Below, piece by piece: positions 62,564 through 64,000 of a stretch of 64,000 nt of DNA. Made by a program: the position numbers and the translations under genes. The notes below the pieces were generated by a model, which was not told the DNA's origin, ran no database searches, and saw nothing but the letters and a program-made list of their open reading frames with translations. The DNA comes from Polyangia bacterium (GTDB lineage: Bacteria; Myxococcota_A; Polyangia; Nannocystales; Nannocystaceae), in assembly GCA_030429545.1 (NCBI GenBank), contig JAUIFF010000005.1, forward strand, positions 390,039 to 454,038. The letters run 5' to 3'. Position 1 is the stretch's first letter; each line of letters opens with the position of its first letter.

Positions 62564-63358
62564 ATGCGGTGGTCGAGCCTAGCTAAGATCGGTCTGGTAC
62601 TTGGTCTCGCGGGTTTCGCGGCTGGCGGCTGCAAACACAGTGAACGCGGGGCCTTGGTCGCACCTGCTGGGGCCGCCGACTGGCAGGCTCATTTGCAACC
62701 AGCCTTTGACGATGGTGTCACGGCAACACCCGTAAGGCTTACGGGCCGTGCGCCCAACGATGTCAAAGATCAACGTCTGTTCGGCGTGCGACTCGGGTGT
62801 GCCGACATCGTGATGTTGGGAACGGTCGAGCATGTCTGGGATCGCCAACTGCATCAGGGACGGCCGGTGCAACAAATCGACGTGACCCTCGGAGAGGTCT
62901 TGCTGGGCCACCTCGATAAACGAGTGAGCAAAGATCAGAGTCTGCGCGTGGAGGTTACCGACCCGCTCGAGGGCGAACTCCAAACCCGCCAGGTGATGCT
63001 GTTTCTACGGTGGGCACCGGGTCAACAGCCCGAGTATCACCACCATCTGATTCTCGTCGAACCCGAGTTGCTCGCGGGGGTGCAGGCCCAGATCCGGCAT
63101 GCGGAGCAGGCGGGTAAGTTGCCAAAGAAGCCCAAAAAACGCCGACGTCGCAGCAAGCGACGAAAGAAAGCATCGAGCACCGGAGCGAGGTGTGGCTACG
63201 ACGAGGTGCGAGATATTGTCGAAGCCCAGGCGCTTGTCGAGGCACCCGAAGAAGAACCCGACAAACAAGGCGAGCCAGGTGAGGGAGCTAAGGACGCGGC
63301 TAAAAAGCCGGACAAGGCGCCGGACAGTCCGAAAGCGTCCGAGACGAAGCGGCCGTAG
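62564..63358 (+). CDS. Lipoprotein with basic and acidic C-terminal tail
   Basis: From the ATG at 62564, the signal peptide ends in LAGFAAGGCKHS. A compact domain of about 150 residues follows, with two internal strands (DIVMLGTVEHVWD, QQIDVTLGEVLLGHL, QVMLFLRWAPG) and one Cys in LGCADIV. The tail carries a very basic block (KKPKKRRRRSKRRKK) and then an acidic, Lys/Pro-rich end. I do not recognise it. It is divergent from the second cyclophilin. Codons open to 62306 overlap that gene and are not used. It is the last protein before the rRNA leader. Confidence 0.75.
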   Translation: MRWSSLAKIGLVLGLAGFAAGGCKHSERGALVAPAGAADWQAHLQPAFDDGVTATPVRLTGRAPNDVKDQRLFGVRLGCADIVMLGTVEHVWDRQLHQGRPVQQIDVTLGEVLLGHLDKRVSKDQSLRVEVTDPLEGELQTRQVMLFLRWAPGQQPEYHHHLILVEPELLAGVQAQIRHAEQAGKLPKKPKKRRRRSKRRKKASSTGARCGYDEVRDIVEAQALVEAPEEEPDKQGEPGEGAKDAAKKPDKAPDSPKASETKRP

Positions 63359-63945
63359 CCCGAGCTTTTTCGTCGCTTAAAAGGTTTAAACTTCCTGCAT
63401 CTGTAGGCAGGGTTCCGCGATGATGCGGAACTTTGTTCTGTGTGCTGTATCTGTGACTCAGGTCGCAACTTTTGTCGGGCCGCGAGCCCGCCGCGGTCGT
63501 TGGCAATCGAATTGAGATCTCCAAATCGCCATCGAGCATCAAAAAACATTTTCGAGCCGATTGATTTTGGCGAAAAAAGCTCCGCGTTTGATACGTGAAG
63601 TCGATAATTTCAACAGATAAAGGCGTCTAGATAGCGATTGAGCAAAAAAGTGAAAAAGACGGCTTGACCCGCTTGACTTGCCCCGAAGGCGGCAGTACAA
63701 ACCGCGTCCCTTGCCGGGGACGAGTCGCAACCGACTCCATCCGAACCGGGGAAATCGATTCCTGAAAACTGGATAGTGGAAGAGGGAAGCCACAAGCGAA
63801 GTGTCCGGCGAAATTTTCTGGAGCTGGACGCGGAGCGAACGTGCGGGAACGAAGCAAGAGCTTCAATCCCAGAAAAAACCGATGGCGCGAGCCATCACCC
63901 AAATCTGAGTAACGGCCAGTAATGGTCGAACAGCAGAGCAAGTTC
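63359..63945 (+). other. rRNA operon leader and upstream region
   Basis: These 587 bases hold no gene. A small hairpin, CCTGC / GCAGG, lies at about 63392-63409. AT-rich tracts (63540-63660) could act as an UP element. The part after about 63700 is probably the transcribed 16S leader with processing stems such as CCTTGCCGGGGACGAG near 63710. Open frames on the minus strand here are not protein-like. Confidence 0.6.
63673..63701 (+). promoter_or_regulatory. Candidate rrn promoter
   Basis: TTGACT (63673-63678) and TACAAA (63696-63701) are separated by 17 bases, a good housekeeping-sigma match, about 245 bases before the 16S start and just downstream of AT-rich sequence. Location and spacing are the evidence; no experiment supports it. 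Confidence 0.5.

Positions 63946-64000
<55 letters not shown>

Overview
The window is high-GC DNA (roughly 62-65% G+C by eye) from a predatory-type myxobacterium, most likely the Nannocystineae side of Myxococcota (Nannocystis/Plesiocystis/Enhygromyxa-like; this placement is inference). The reasons are several Hanks-type Ser/Thr kinases, many lipoproteins with a Thr/Ser-rich stalk after the lipobox, FG-GAP/VCBS and RCC1 surface lipoproteins, a MopE-like plus C-type lectin lipoprotein, a peritrophin-A (CBM14) protein, and the 5' end of a 16S rRNA gene at the right edge.

Layout. 0-11 kb: thioredoxin-like protein, RadC, an FG-GAP lipoprotein, a Ser/Thr kinase fused to a formylglycine-generating-enzyme-like domain and translationally coupled to an HD hydrolase, a DsbA-fold isomerase, and an active/inactive pair of M16 peptidases ending in a duplicated terminator. 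11-31 kb: a new-looking zinc-ribbon repeat protein, a small Fis-type HTH protein, a KAS III-like synthase, a repeat-filled spacer, a sulfotransferase, surface lipoproteins, a CBM14 protein, two more kinases, glutathione peroxidase, an RlmI-like rRNA methyltransferase, a C-type lectin lipoprotein, an RCC1 lipoprotein and tRNA-Pro(CGG). 31-41 kb: a HAD phosphatase and a tripartite-type RND efflux operon with one adaptor and two different RND pumps. 41-47 kb: a more AT-rich island of stress-type genes (PNPOx-like, two DUF1328 proteins, CBS-pair protein, Cys-rich secreted proteins, diacylglycerol-kinase-like protein). 47-56 kb: a tandem array of nine intact paralogous Cys-rich lipoproteins plus one broken copy. 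56-64 kb: GAF-STAS regulator, Spo0M-HEAT protein, NTF2-like protein with three copies of its 3' end, two cyclophilin lipoproteins, a basic-tailed lipoprotein, and an rrn leader and 16S start.

The most unusual signal is not a gene. A short interrupted palindrome, TGYA-N2-TRCA, occurs at least 36 times in 64 kb by hand count, where composition predicts about two. It lies inside conserved coding sequences as well as between genes, with free central bases, and in several genes it drags rare AT-rich codons into otherwise GC-rich frames. It behaves like the HIP1 class of highly iterated palindromes, but I do not recognise this one. The second signal is the lipoprotein array itself, where one member is a visible mosaic of its two neighbours.

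No phage, insertion sequence, integron, CRISPR array or restriction system was seen. All calls rest on reading the sequence; no database search was run.
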